Shown here piece after piece: positions 10,032 through 18,999 of a stretch of 39,135 bases of DNA. How positions within the stretch are numbered: the stretch's first letter is position 1; the number at the start of each line of letters is the position of its first letter. A program made the translations under genes and the position numbers. Under the pieces are notes generated by a model. It did not search any database and had not been told where the DNA came from. It worked only from the letters and a program-made list of their open reading frames with translations. Origin of the DNA: Sperchopsis tessellata (lineage: Eukaryota; Arthropoda; Insecta; Coleoptera; Hydrophilidae); NCBI GenBank assembly GCA_033557685.1, contig JAWQRN010000096.1, positions 1 to 39,135 of the forward strand, read 5' to 3'.

Positions 10032-10970
10032 CTTACAAGCTAGAGATAATAAGCCCAAGTAGGTCACAACTTGATTTAATGTTTTTAGGGAAGTTTGAAA
10101 ACTATGAAAAGCACTTACTAAGTTCAGTTTGTACTTCCTTCTGCACCCATGGAACATCTTGTCAATTTAGTACATACAAAATTCTCTTTCATTTGTCTCC
10201 AAAATTCATTAAAAATAAATTAATATTGAGGAAATATTGTAAATACATGATTATTTTCCTAAAATGAAATTTCAAAACCCTGCATTATTTTAATAAAACA
10301 GAACGAAGTTAAATTCTGTTACACGTATATCACGTGTGGTATTTTGAATTCGTTCAACAGTAATAAATTTTTATACTGGTTTGACCAAATTAGTGACCTA
10401 CTCAAAATAAGGAATTCAAGAAATAGTATGAAAATATATGCATATATTCATATAATACCAAGAATAAAGTGTGTTCAGATATTGTTATTTAACAGTGCTT
10501 TGTTTATGCATGGAGCATAATTGTTTGTGGGAAATTGTGAAATATTGTTCCCATACATATTTTAGGAATATAGTATCTATCTAGTTCATATATTAAAATT
10601 CAAATCATCTTCTGTTGGGTTTAGTAAAATCAATTTCTACAAAAATCTGTGTTATCACTAGGGGCAAATTAGTAGGAAAATACCGCTCAGGCATTTTCAA
10701 ACACACCGATCTTATTCAAACTTATAGTTAAATTAATAAAATACTTTAGTTAAGGGGAACTTTCCTAAAGAAACAGTCTATCTCTTTACATATAAAATGA
10801 TTTTACAAATTACTCCTTCATTGGAAGAGATATTTAAATGAAATTGGATATAGAAGATTTTGCATACTTCACATTTTCTTTGTTGTTTTGATTTATTAAT
10901 ATAAATCTGTTTTGTTGTCTTATTGATTGAAATATTGAACAATAACATAACCACAATTCTATATTATATA
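10032..10970 (+). other. Interval without recognised features
   Basis: AT-rich DNA with an open frame of 62 codons at 10079-10267 that has no recognisable domain and no splice or promoter context. No transposon terminus or RNA gene was seen. Confidence 0.5.
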
Positions 10971-10971
10971 G

Positions 10972-12195
10972 TATCATAGAATAGAATAGGCTTTATTCAT
11001 CTGTTGAATGTTATACAAACATGGAGCATACGTTGTAAGACTTGTCAAGATATCAATTTAATACAATTTAGAAAAATATATAGTTATGGAAAGTCTTCCC
11101 GAAGATACTCTTCAATTGTGTAAAACAGGTGCTCAATGAAGAAAGACCAAAGAGCAGTCTTAAATTGATGCATTTACATTCCATTTATTCTAAACTTTTC
11201 GACAAAACTGCTAACCTCTGAAAACTAAAATATAGAAGTTCACAGTTATGAGTTGAGTCTTTACTAGGTTGTTCTCTATTTTCTTTGTTTGAAGGATGTC
11301 ATGGTACATATAATGTGATGTCACATTCATTATACCAAACCTCTGAAACAAAGACCTACAGTGCGTGTTTCTCTGAACTCCAGCTATTGCTGTCGCTACT
11401 TGTGCTACTAGAACCGACCTTGCTTCCACTGCTGATCCCCAAAACACTATACCATAGGATATTATGGACTGGACTAGCCCAAAGTAACCCAGTCCAAGAA
11501 CCTCCAAACTGACTGTGCACCGCACCGATTTTATTAAAAAACACCCTGCGCTTTTAAACTAGTTTTTCTAAATGTTTGCTCCACGAAATTGTTCTGTTAA
11601 CATGATTCCCAGAAATTTTGACTCATTCACTTGCTGTACACTTTTGTTATCTTTTCTGACCAGAATAGAGCTATTTATGCTTTTATTGCAGAGTATAAAT
11701 TCCGTATAGAAAATGTTTTTCCCATTCAGGTTTATGCCATTGTTTGCACATCACTGGATTATCTCAGTAATAGCCCTCCTTCCCTGGTTCTCAGGTGGTC
11801 TGAAACTAATATGTTTGCATCATAGATAATTATTGTTTCACTTGACTTGCATTGTCACTGAGAAGGATTTTGAATAGTAAAGGGCCCAGAATCGAACCCT
11901 GCGGCACTCCTTTTACAGTGTCTCTTCTATTGGATGAGTTGTTGTCCAATGCTACTCTGTGTACATCCTGATAGGTAAGACTTGACCCAATTATTAGCTA
12001 CACCCCCGATTCCCACATGGTTCAATTTATTCAGGAGCAACATGTAGTTAACAGTGTCGAATGCTCGACTCATGTCGAAGAATAATCCAAAAGTGTGCTT
12101 TTTCTTGTTTAGGCTATCCAGGATGAACCTGACACCATCGTTAATTACTGTGCTTGAGCATCTCCTGGGCCGTTACCCATGCCGACCATCCGGCT
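10972..12195 (-). mobile_element. LINE relic (CR1/Jockey type), reverse transcriptase half plus 3' end
   Basis: Reading the minus strand from 12195 downward gives the RT fingers (FGLFFDMSRAFDTVNYMLLL), palm approach (NWVKSYLSG), the decayed GVPQGS..GPLLF block near 11900, a worn YADD (YDANILVSD near 11810), KFLGIML near 11620, GYFGLVQSIISYGIVFWGSA (thumb region), and a C-terminal FFIEHLFYTIEEYLREDF near 11110. A 3' end with the short repeat ttctattctatgata follows at about 10975. Several frameshifts and stops are present. The element is truncated before the endonuclease domain, as is usual for 5'-truncated copies. Confidence 0.85.
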
Positions 12196-12284
12196 GTATT
12201 TTCATACATATATATAAGCTGAAACTGGGTTTTTCCATAATGAATTAAAGTTAATGAAAATCGGTCCAACTGTATGTCTAAACC

Positions 12285-13020
12285 TACATTATAATAATAT
12301 TAATAAACTTTATTGATAGAAAAGCATGAAGATTTATACGATGGACCAACTTACAGCCACCAAGATGGGGGGGGGAGGGAGGAAGCAGTAGGAGCACACA
12401 AGGAGGTACAATAAAATAATGATAAAAGGAAAACAATTTAAAAGAAAAGAATATAAGTAAAGTGCAAAAAGAATGTATATTAAACTAAGTTAAATATAGA
12501 AGAATTAAGTAAAGAAATAAACTAAGTGTAAAACACTAGTACACAAGATATAATATATATATAGTAGATGCTTGGAGATAATAAATGCAGTATATTTTTG
12601 CACCAAGTATATTGTATAAATGAAAATGTAAATAAAGAAGCAAACTTATACTAATGAATGAAAACGTGCTTATGAAGAAAGGGTAAATTAAAAGGTGTTG
12701 AGAATGTTACCTTGCGACTGTAGCTGGTTGTGGCGAATCTCGACTGACTTTGATTCCAATCAAATCAATATGATTCACCTGGTGACCCAGGTAGCTTTTA
12801 CGACTATTTCAGTGGGTGAGTTTTGATGATGTAGGTTGGGTCATGTAGGATGTATCGGTTGATGAGAGCGGAAGTAAAGGCGGTGGTGGTCTTCATCGTG
12901 TAGTCTGGCTGCAGGCATCGTGTGTCGATGGTTGGTAGGTGGTGATTGCTGTTTCTTCTGGCGTTGTTTTCTTGGAGGATGTTTAATTTTATTAGTTGGC
13001 TAAAAGATATAAAGATATTT
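12285..13020 (-). other. Probable retroelement 3' region with a short coding-like stretch, unassigned
   Basis: On the minus strand, 12980 to about 12800 reads NILQENNARRNSNHHLPTID, then a further 35 residues to a stop. The segment has higher GC and fewer stops than its surroundings, so it may be old coding DNA. About 500 bp downstream the minus strand has a caataaagttt signal (near 12302-12312). A C/T-rich run on that strand lies near 12365-12382. Together this resembles the 3' end of another retroelement, but no diagnostic motif is visible. Confidence 0.3.
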
Positions 13021-13614
13021 AGAAGTATACAGTGTTATGTTATTATTTGTTTTTCGGTCCTTTGTTTTTTCTTTTTTGTTAATTTTCTAGCGTTGTGGTT
13101 TGACCCCTCTCAGGATGAGAAGGGCATTTTCCACTAATTCTTCAAGCCAGGGGGTTTATCTTTAATTGTGGCTAGTATAGTCATTGTTGGCTGACTTTGA
13201 TTTCCGGCGCTCCGTGTTTTATAGGCCCAGACGAAGGGTCAAAATCTAATGACACTACCGCTTGAGGAGCTTTCCGAACCATGCACATTAACCCCAAAAT
13301 TGTTAATAATGTTTTAACAATTTGGGTTAAAAAGTGACTAGATTTAAAATATATATTACCTAGCTTCATAAGCAACACACAAAAAAAATGTTTTCAATGC
13401 GCCAGGAAGAAATTTCCACCCGCGTACAACATGTGGTCGGAAAATAATTAATTCATGGGGTAACAAGATACAACTAGTAGATGTGACAATTAGTGCATCT
13501 ATGAACAAGCCCACAAACCAAGTTGCTCATGCCGTATAATATCATGGTCGAGGCTTTTCCTCTATGGTCTACCTGATAAATATACTGCACCAACAACTAA
13601 AAAAAAATATGTAT
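13021..13614 (+). other. Interval without recognised features
   Basis: No ORF with a recognisable domain, no terminal repeat and no tRNA-like fold was seen. Base composition shifts from T-rich at 13021-13090 to more even sequence afterwards. It precedes the hammerhead-bearing repeats. Confidence 0.45.
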
Positions 13615-13700
13615 ATATATGTGATAAAAATTCAAATTAATGGTGGGCACTCTCCGGCATAATACTAACAAGCAGCTCAGTTTTGCGAATTAATGAGGTC

Positions 13701-13762
13701 TCCAGTGCGGTAGATAGCTATTTTGCAGTACCACTGCTCATCAGTACGGCTAGGTAATTGGA
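13701..13762 (-). ncRNA. Type I hammerhead ribozyme, copy 1
   Basis: On the minus strand the order is stem I strand GCCGUA, core CUGAUGA, stem II GCAGU-GGU-ACUGC (five perfect pairs), then AAAA where GAAA is required, then UAGCUAUC and stem I return strand UACCGC. Stem III is two pairs (AU/AU) around the AGCU loop with an AUC cleavage triplet; predicted cut between 13713 and 13712. An outer stem I (UCCAAU with ACUGGA, one mismatch) and a six-base 5' bulge UACCUA sit where loop-loop contacts form in natural hammerheads. The G to A change in the GAAA box and one C-C mismatch in stem I probably kill activity. Confidence 0.8.
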
Positions 13763-14050
13763 CCCTACCACAGACACATAGTAAAACTGACTACTATAAA
13801 ATGTATACAACTCACTATGAAATGTTTTATGTAGCAAGCGCCATCTCAATGTGGCGAGGAAAAATCTTGCGACACTAGAAGAAAACTTCGCCTAGAGATG
13901 GGGGTGTTTTACAAAATTTAACAATGAAAAAGAACACATTATTTAGCCGATCCGGTTCTTGCCAGTACAAATCTATGTGATAAAAATTAACCATGGGCAG
14001 TATCTGGCATAATAATAACAAGCAGCTCAGTTTTGGCTATAAATGAGGTA

Positions 14051-14112
14051 TCCAATGCCGTAGAAAGCTATTTCGCAGTACCACTGCTCATCAGTACGGC
14101 TAGGTAATTGGA
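14051..14112 (-). ncRNA. Type I hammerhead ribozyme, copy 2
   Basis: Minus-strand order: stem I strand GCCGUA, core CUGAUGA, stem II GCAGU-GGU-ACUGC, intact GAAA, UAGCUUUC, stem I return strand UACGGC. Inner stem I is a perfect 6 bp, outer stem I UCCAAU/AUUGGA is a perfect 6 bp with the UACCUA bulge between them, and stem II is a perfect 5 bp. Stem III is weakened: the triplet reads UUC, giving a U-U in place of the U-A pair seen in copy 1. Predicted cut between 14063 and 14062, exactly 350 nt from copy 1. Short stem III is typical of retroelement hammerheads, which may act as dimers. Confidence 0.85.
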
Positions 14113-14229
14113 CCCTACCACAGACACACAGCAAAACTGACTACTATAAAATGTATACAACTTACTATGAAATGTTTCATATAGTCAGCGCCATCTCATA
14201 TGTTATATGTATATATATATAAGACATGA

Positions 14230-15110
14230 CAAAATGTGCGATCAACATTATTAAGAAAAATAAATCTAAGGCAAGAATTTTACATGAAGAAAAGAGAAAA
14301 TAGACATGACTAAGACCAATTTGAAGATGATCTTGAAAAAAAAATATGATTATTTCGACCATAAAACAGAAGAGCATAAAGCATTGATTTGATACCAACA
14401 ACATAAGCAAGAGCAACATTTTTAGTCTCAAAGGACTAATACAACTACGTATCATCAGCACAATTTATAAAACTCAAGACAATTCTACAGATGACACATA
14501 AACATTGTTCAAATAGAATGTCAAGTGTACAGGGCTCGAAATCCCAAGGCTGTCAGCTTTAGTTATTAGGGAAATGATCATGAGTTGATCGTCTTCCAGA
14601 AAGAACGTAACAATGTGAGTCCCACTACATGCACTTTAAGGAACTCAATTTGCAGGTGAGGTTGCATAATCCTAGGCGTCAGTGACTTGTCATTGTTAAA
14701 CAGCTTTAAATAAAGTAACAAAGAAAACATTGTACGACAATGGATCCCTGAGATACACCAGAAAGTAAGAGTAAAGATTCCAATAAGCCTTTAGTTAACT
14801 GAGCTCTGAAAACTACCACTCATATAATTAGAAAATAAATGACAAGAGAAATCAAATAACTTATAATAATGAAGAATAGACAGAAGAAGATTATGATGAA
14901 TGATATAAAATGCTTTAGAGAAATCAATCAGGATAAGATTAAGAGAAGAATTCAAACTTTGAACAACATCATCAACAATCGCCGATAAAATGCGTACAAC
15001 CATAATTTGGACAAAAACCAGTTTATGTATGTGGAAGAATGTTATGTAACGAAAGATGACAACATGATTGATATTCAAGGACCTTTTCCAAACAGTGGGT
15101 AGTAATAGTC
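14230..15110 (-). pseudogene. LINE reverse transcriptase relic (Jockey/CR1 type), interrupted by a SINE
   Basis: From 15110 downward the minus strand reads KLVFVQIMVVRILSAIVDD (decayed QSGFRPNYG..TAL block), then NLILIDFSKAFYIIHHNLLL, LFSNYMSGSFQSSVN, SGVSQGSIVVQ (decayed SGVPQGSILGP), and after the SINE at 14514-14690, FINCADDT*LY, the catalytic ADD motif, and a tail to about 14230. Frames change between these blocks and there are several stops. It is a different and more diverged copy than the LINE at 10972-12195. It lies upstream (minus-strand sense) of the hammerhead repeats, but nothing shows that they form one element. Confidence 0.8.
14514..14690 (+). repeat. SINE-like repeat, 5'-truncated copy, inserted in a LINE
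   Basis: Shares with the repeat at 126-1125 the order agggctcgaaatccc (B-box-like), gctttagttattagggaaa, cttccag.aa..acgtaa, ccactacatgcactttaag, cctaggcgtcagtgacttgt. It lacks the A-box half. It lies between cattgttcaaa (14503-14513) and cattgttaaac (14691-14701), a plausible worn target-site duplication, and splits the reverse transcriptase relic between its SGVPQGS and ADD blocks. Confidence 0.6.
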
Positions 15111-15114
15111 AAAT

Positions 15115-15430
15115 ATCTTTGTGTGCTTATTTTTCAAGCAAAATAATCTGTTGTCCTCCATAGAAACAGCACAAAACAAAAATTAAAAATCGATACCCAC
15201 TCACACACTGGTTGCATAAAAAGTTCAACAGCTCAACAGGTGATTATTCCATTCAGTAGATTGATCAGTAAAATGCTCTCTTAAAGTAAACCAAAGAACA
15301 AATACAAATATTGAGTCAATTGTACTCCCATCAAATAGAAAGAAATAAGAAGTAAGTATCTTCCCAACAAATTAAAAAATATTGAGAAGTTGTCCAAGGA
15401 AACACCAGTTTATTCAAATTGATATATTGA
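15115..15430 (-). other. Sequence between LINE relic and hammerhead-like motif
   Basis: On the minus strand this follows the hammerhead-like motif and may include the tail of its parent element (caatttgaataaactggtg near 15400-15425). The rest reads poorly in all frames, apart from a 33-codon open stretch near 15250-15355 with no recognisable motif. Confidence 0.35.
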
Positions 15431-15435
15431 GCGAT

Positions 15436-15475
15436 AGCTGACATGTTTCGAGGCACCTGCCTCATCTTCAGAGCT
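15436..15475 (-). ncRNA. Hammerhead-like motif of Penelope-like element type
   Basis: Minus strand: stem I AGCU, core CUGAAGA, an unpaired U, stem II GAGGC-AGGU-GCCUC (five perfect pairs), GAAA, then CAUGUC giving a two-pair stem III and a canonical GUC cleavage triplet, and AGCU closing stem I. The extra U beside the core departs from an ideal hammerhead. The sequence continues into caatttgaataaactggtg and ttccttggacaacttctcaa, an arrangement I associate with the 3' region of Penelope-like elements. No GIY-YIG ORF is adjacent here. Confidence 0.6.
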
Positions 15476-15509
15476 GAATTAAGATGTAAATGCTGATTAA
15501 AAATTCAAA

Positions 15510-16625
15510 AACCAAAGGCTAGTGGAAAACAACGACTGCAGAGAGCAAACATAATTGGAGCAACAAGACACATATATTATGATATAATGTCTCCAACTGA
15601 TCATAAAATTCCTCCTTTAACTCTCGTTCCTTGTCATTTATTGGAGCATACACATTTATAACCAAGTTGCGAAATCTTGCTCTAAATCTTACCCACACTC
15701 TCCTTTCCAACACTTCCCTCCACTCAATCAGTGGCCGTCCTGCCTCCAGACTCAAAATTAAAGCCAATCCCCTTTCTTTCCTTGCATTTTCCACCATACT
15801 CCCAGAGTACAATATAGTTTCTCCACTGTCCAACTTAACACTGCCAAGTTGTTCCATCTGGTTTCGTTTAATCTAAGAATAACCATTCTATTTCTATTAA
15901 TTTCCTCAGAAAATTGTATCAGTTTACCAGAGTCGTTCATAGTTCTCACATTCCAGCATCACAGATATGTATCATGTCGTATATCCATCTTGTCTCCCCC
16001 AGTCCTCTCATTTCCCACCAAATTCGCTTCCCCCTCACCCATTGTCCATTCGTTTCCTGTCGCCTTCATTTCCCTCACAGCAAATATCATTTATTGCCCT
16101 CCTGTGGTATAATTTATTGCCTGGTATCCCTTCTATCTTAATCCATTTATATTCTTCACCGTTAATTACAATTTTCTGGTATCCCATTCTTACTCTATTT
16201 GCCCTCTGTCTCTCTGTTCCATTAATTTCCGCCTAAATCTTCCTCTCTTCCAGTGTCAAGTCATGATCAATATAAACCTCGCTTCTTCTTAGTCTGTTTT
16301 TATCCTTTTTAACTCTGCTTCTCCTCCCAAGACGCTACTTCAACTAGAATCATTGCCTTCTGTTTGTCCTTACTTAGCCTGAAAGCTCTCTTTACTTTAA
16401 CCTCAATCTTTTCTTTTAAGAATTTTTCTACCTCTCTTTCTGCATTCCGCTTTCAAAGTCTAAACCTCTTATGATCATATTTAATTTCCTTTTCTCTTTC
16501 TCCTGTATCTCGGCTTTCTCTTCCTCCTATTCTCTCTACAAGACTTTCTCTCTCTTGTTCCCATCTCTGCTCTCTCTCTCCCTCATTTCCACTCTTAGTT
16601 TACCACTTGTATTTTGCTAGTAAAT
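15510..16625 (-). pseudogene. LINE relic: ORF1 (coiled coil, RNA-binding) and endonuclease domain
   Basis: Minus strand from 16625 down: a highly charged Glu/Arg-rich stretch (GNEGERERAEMGTRERKS region) predicted to be coiled coil; then blocks equivalent to SWEEK, EVYIDHDLTLEER and MGYQKIVING.EYKW, the usual end of an insect LINE ORF1; then the endonuclease N terminus WNVRTMNDSGKLIQFSEE, LRLNETRWN, LDSGETILYSGS, RKERGLALILS, VINVYAPINDKERELKEEFY. The endonuclease reads open over 15590-15857 on one frame and continues upstream in another. It is the apurinic-type endonuclease of RTE-like LINEs. The active-site ETRW is present and the copy ends before the catalytic His domain. ORF1 needs several frame changes. 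Confidence 0.8.
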
Positions 16626-16810
16626 GAATTGTGTATCAGAAATATAAATTTACAGCATTGTTGAAGATGAGGGAAAACTAGACAGAAACAAAAATCAAGG
16701 TGTACTTTGAATTTAGAAAATTGTGTAGAGAATATATAATACAAGAAAGACACAATATGTACTATATGAAATTCAGGCATGCGAAAGAGTTAACTAATCA
16801 AAAATAAGTA
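16626..16810 (+). other. Interval between LINE relic and mariner
   Basis: No recognised feature. It probably contains the 5' flank of the LINE relic. AT-rich, no terminal repeats. Confidence 0.35.
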
Positions 16811-18058
16811 TTAGGGGGACCGGAAAGTAAGGTCGTTTCTGCGCATGTCAATAATTTTTTATCATTTATCAGCTCATTGTGACTTCAAAGCCGTGCCAAA
16901 GATATTTTAAGGTTAAAGTGACTTGTTTACTTGTAAATAATTAAATCTTACATTTTTTTGCAATATGAAATAGCCAGCCAAATACCAGAAGAGATACATA
17001 TACATTGTATGCTTTTTGAGTTTCACAAGGGTAGTAACGCAACAGTTGCTACTAAAAACATTTGCGATGTTTATCCAAGTGCATTAGACGTTTGTAAATG
17101 CCAAAGGTGGTTTTCTAAGTTCAGATCCGGTAATTTTGATCTTTCCGGCTCGTATCGATCACGAAGACCAACAACTTTAGACAATGACGTATTAAGGGCA
17201 GAAGTGGAAACAAATCCATGTCAGACAATCGAGGAACTGTCAAACACTCTTAAACAACCTTGGTCGACAATCCAAGAACATTTGCAGCAGATTGGTAAAG
17301 TATGCTGGGCTGGTGTTTGGATCCCGCACAATCTGTCCGAAGAAAACATAGCTAGCCGATCCACCAAATGCAACTTATTGCTTCAATGGCACATTACAGA
17401 AGCATTTTTTGATCACTGGAGATGAAAAATGGGTCCTATATGATAATCCAACACGCAAAAGGCAGTGGCTCTCTCCGAATGAATCGCCATGAAGTACTGT
17501 TAAGCCAGGCTTACATCCCAAACAAGCGCTTTTGTGTGTTTAGTGGAGAATTCCCGGAATCGTTCATTTTGAAATGCTGAAACCTGGACAAACGGTGAAT
17601 GCAGACCTTTACTGTGAACAATTGGATCGAGTAAATCAATCCTTAATTAAAAAGTGTCCAGCGATTGTCAACAGAAAAGGCGTTATTCTGCAACACGATA
17701 ATACTAGATCACACTGCACAAGACGAACCCTGGAAAAAATTAATGAATTGGGGCGGGCGATACTGCCTCACCCACCATACTCGCCCTACATTGCACCATC
17801 GGATTTCCATATATTCCAATCGCTACAACACTTTCTATGTCACAAAAAATTTGGATGATATCCAAAATGCCATTTCCAGATATTTTGCTAAAAACCAATT
17901 GATTTTTATCGATACGGCATTGAAAATTTACACAGTAGATGACAAAAGGTTTTTCATAATGAGGGTGATTACATCATTGATTAAAAATAAAAACAAGTTA
18001 AAAATTTATTTGTTTGAATTGAATGTATAAAAACGACATTACTTTCTGATCCCTGCAA
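16811..18058 (+). mobile_element. Mariner transposon, near full length (1248 bp), TA duplication
   Basis: Termini are inverted repeats: ttagggggaccggaaagtaa at the left and, reversed, ttgcagggatcagaaagtaa at the right, both followed by ggtcgttt or tgtcgttt. TA flanks both ends (16809-16810 and 18059-18060). The length matches a complete mariner of about 1.25 kb. A leader of about 150 bp precedes the transposase gene. A deleted relative lies at 4391-4728. Neither copy can code for an intact enzyme. Confidence 0.93.
16958..17984 (+). pseudogene. Mariner transposase, all three catalytic Asp present but frame broken
   Basis: The helix-turn-helix region is readable from EIHIHCMLFEFHKGSNAT through CQRWFSKFRSGNFDLS to the second HTH (PCQTIEELSNTLKQPWSTIQ). 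Then come ITGDEKWVLYDN with catalytic Asp 1, VILQHDNTRSH with Asp 2 and PYIAPSDFHIF with Asp 3 in the DD34D arrangement. Breaks: a small deletion near 17411 that shifts frame between FFDH and ITGDEKW, TGA near 17491, TAG near 17541, and a one-base change near 17855. The original stop appears to be the TAA at 17982-17984, after a GDYIID-type ending read in a shifted frame. A one-codon loss lies near IHIHC. The family resembles mellifera/cecropia-type mariners, but the subfamily is not certain. Confidence 0.92.
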
Positions 18059-18999
18059 TATATATAATATCTTACATAAAAGAATACCATTTTTGACTAT
18101 TGATCACGATAACTGGAAGATCCTATTACTTATCTTTAGCATCAAAAACAGTAGCTAACAATAGTGGATGGTTATGGGAAGAGATGAAGGGTATACTATG
18201 GGGGTATATCTTGGGACCATATTTATTTGTCATGTGTATCAATGAATTTTCTGATTTTTGACCTAGAACCTAGAATCAAAAACCCATATTTCTATTTTAC
18301 TAGCCCCTTGTCTATTACCTCATTTTATTTTAGATCAAATATGTAGAGGGAGAACACATATTTAACAGTAAAAGAACCTTGTTGTCATGTATTAAATTGT
18401 AAATTGTACTATTTTCGTGACCCTAGTCAAATGCACATTTTAAATCACTACAGACTTTGTTTACATTTCTGATCAAGTGCTGCATCGTTTCTAATTAAAG
18501 TCTTCACAAGTTTCCCTTATTTTCTAGTCTAATATCTCTTTTTTAACAATTGTTTTTTTTAACTAGTCAATGCACTCACTGTAGTCTTTCCTAGAATAAA
18601 TGGAAATTTAATGCAGACCATAAAATGATTATTTCTGAAAAATCTATCTACAATACATTTGGTTTTCAAATTGCTAGATGGTCTATTGCACAAATAATCC
18701 AGTTAGCAGAATCATTGTCAACCATAAAACTTAGAATCGAGTAGAATGGCTCTATTTGGGTTTGAACTGTAGCGAATCGAGTATGATTTGTTGGTTTATG
18801 TGAGCGCTGTCTACAGTTCTATAGTCGTTGAATGTAGGAATATTATTTTTGATTTAGTTTAAAATATCATCAAGATACCCATCTATTATTCACGTTTTCG
18901 CTAGGGTATATAAGTTTCATCTGTATTTACAACCCTGTTACATTTGATTGTTACATTGTGACGAAAAATCAAACCAGGCAAAAATGTTAATTTCAGATA
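18059..18999 (+). other. Interval without recognised features
   Basis: No transposase, reverse transcriptase or host exon could be read on either strand. No simple-sequence arrays longer than a T/A run were seen. Confidence 0.45.

Larger units (their letters stand above)
13615..14205 (-). repeat. Tandem repeat of about 350 bp (1.65 units) carrying hammerhead ribozymes
   Basis: Two direct copies, about 13615-13852 and 13972-14202, share more than 85 percent identity by eye: tgtgataaaaatt at the left, caagcagctcagttttg, the ribozyme core, ggaccctaccacagacaca, ctgactactataaaatg and cagcgccatctca or aagcgccatctca at the right. The intervening 13853-13971 is present once. The layout is what one gets from one complete unit plus a truncated second unit. 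Each copy encodes a hammerhead fold on the minus strand. Candidates are a Penelope-like pseudo-LTR pair, a retrozyme-like element or a remnant satellite; no adjoining ORF settles this. Confidence 0.85.

Noticed and set aside
10079..10267. 62-codon plus-strand open frame
   Set aside because: No domain, no splice or promoter context, and composition equal to the surrounding AT-rich DNA.
13615..14205. Retroviral-type LTR pair
   Set aside because: The repeats do not start TG and end CA, no primer-binding site or polypurine tract is visible, and the spacer is only about 120 bp.
14177..14461. 94-codon minus-strand ORF as a membrane protein
   Set aside because: Its hydrophobic look comes from T-rich DNA. 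The real content is a LINE reverse transcriptase read in the neighbouring frame (FINCADDT).
15631..16236. Overlapping plus-strand open frames of 75-89 codons
   Set aside because: They are reverse-strand shadows of the LINE ORF1 and endonuclease on the minus strand, whose motifs (ETRWN, INVYAPINDKE) are the real signal.
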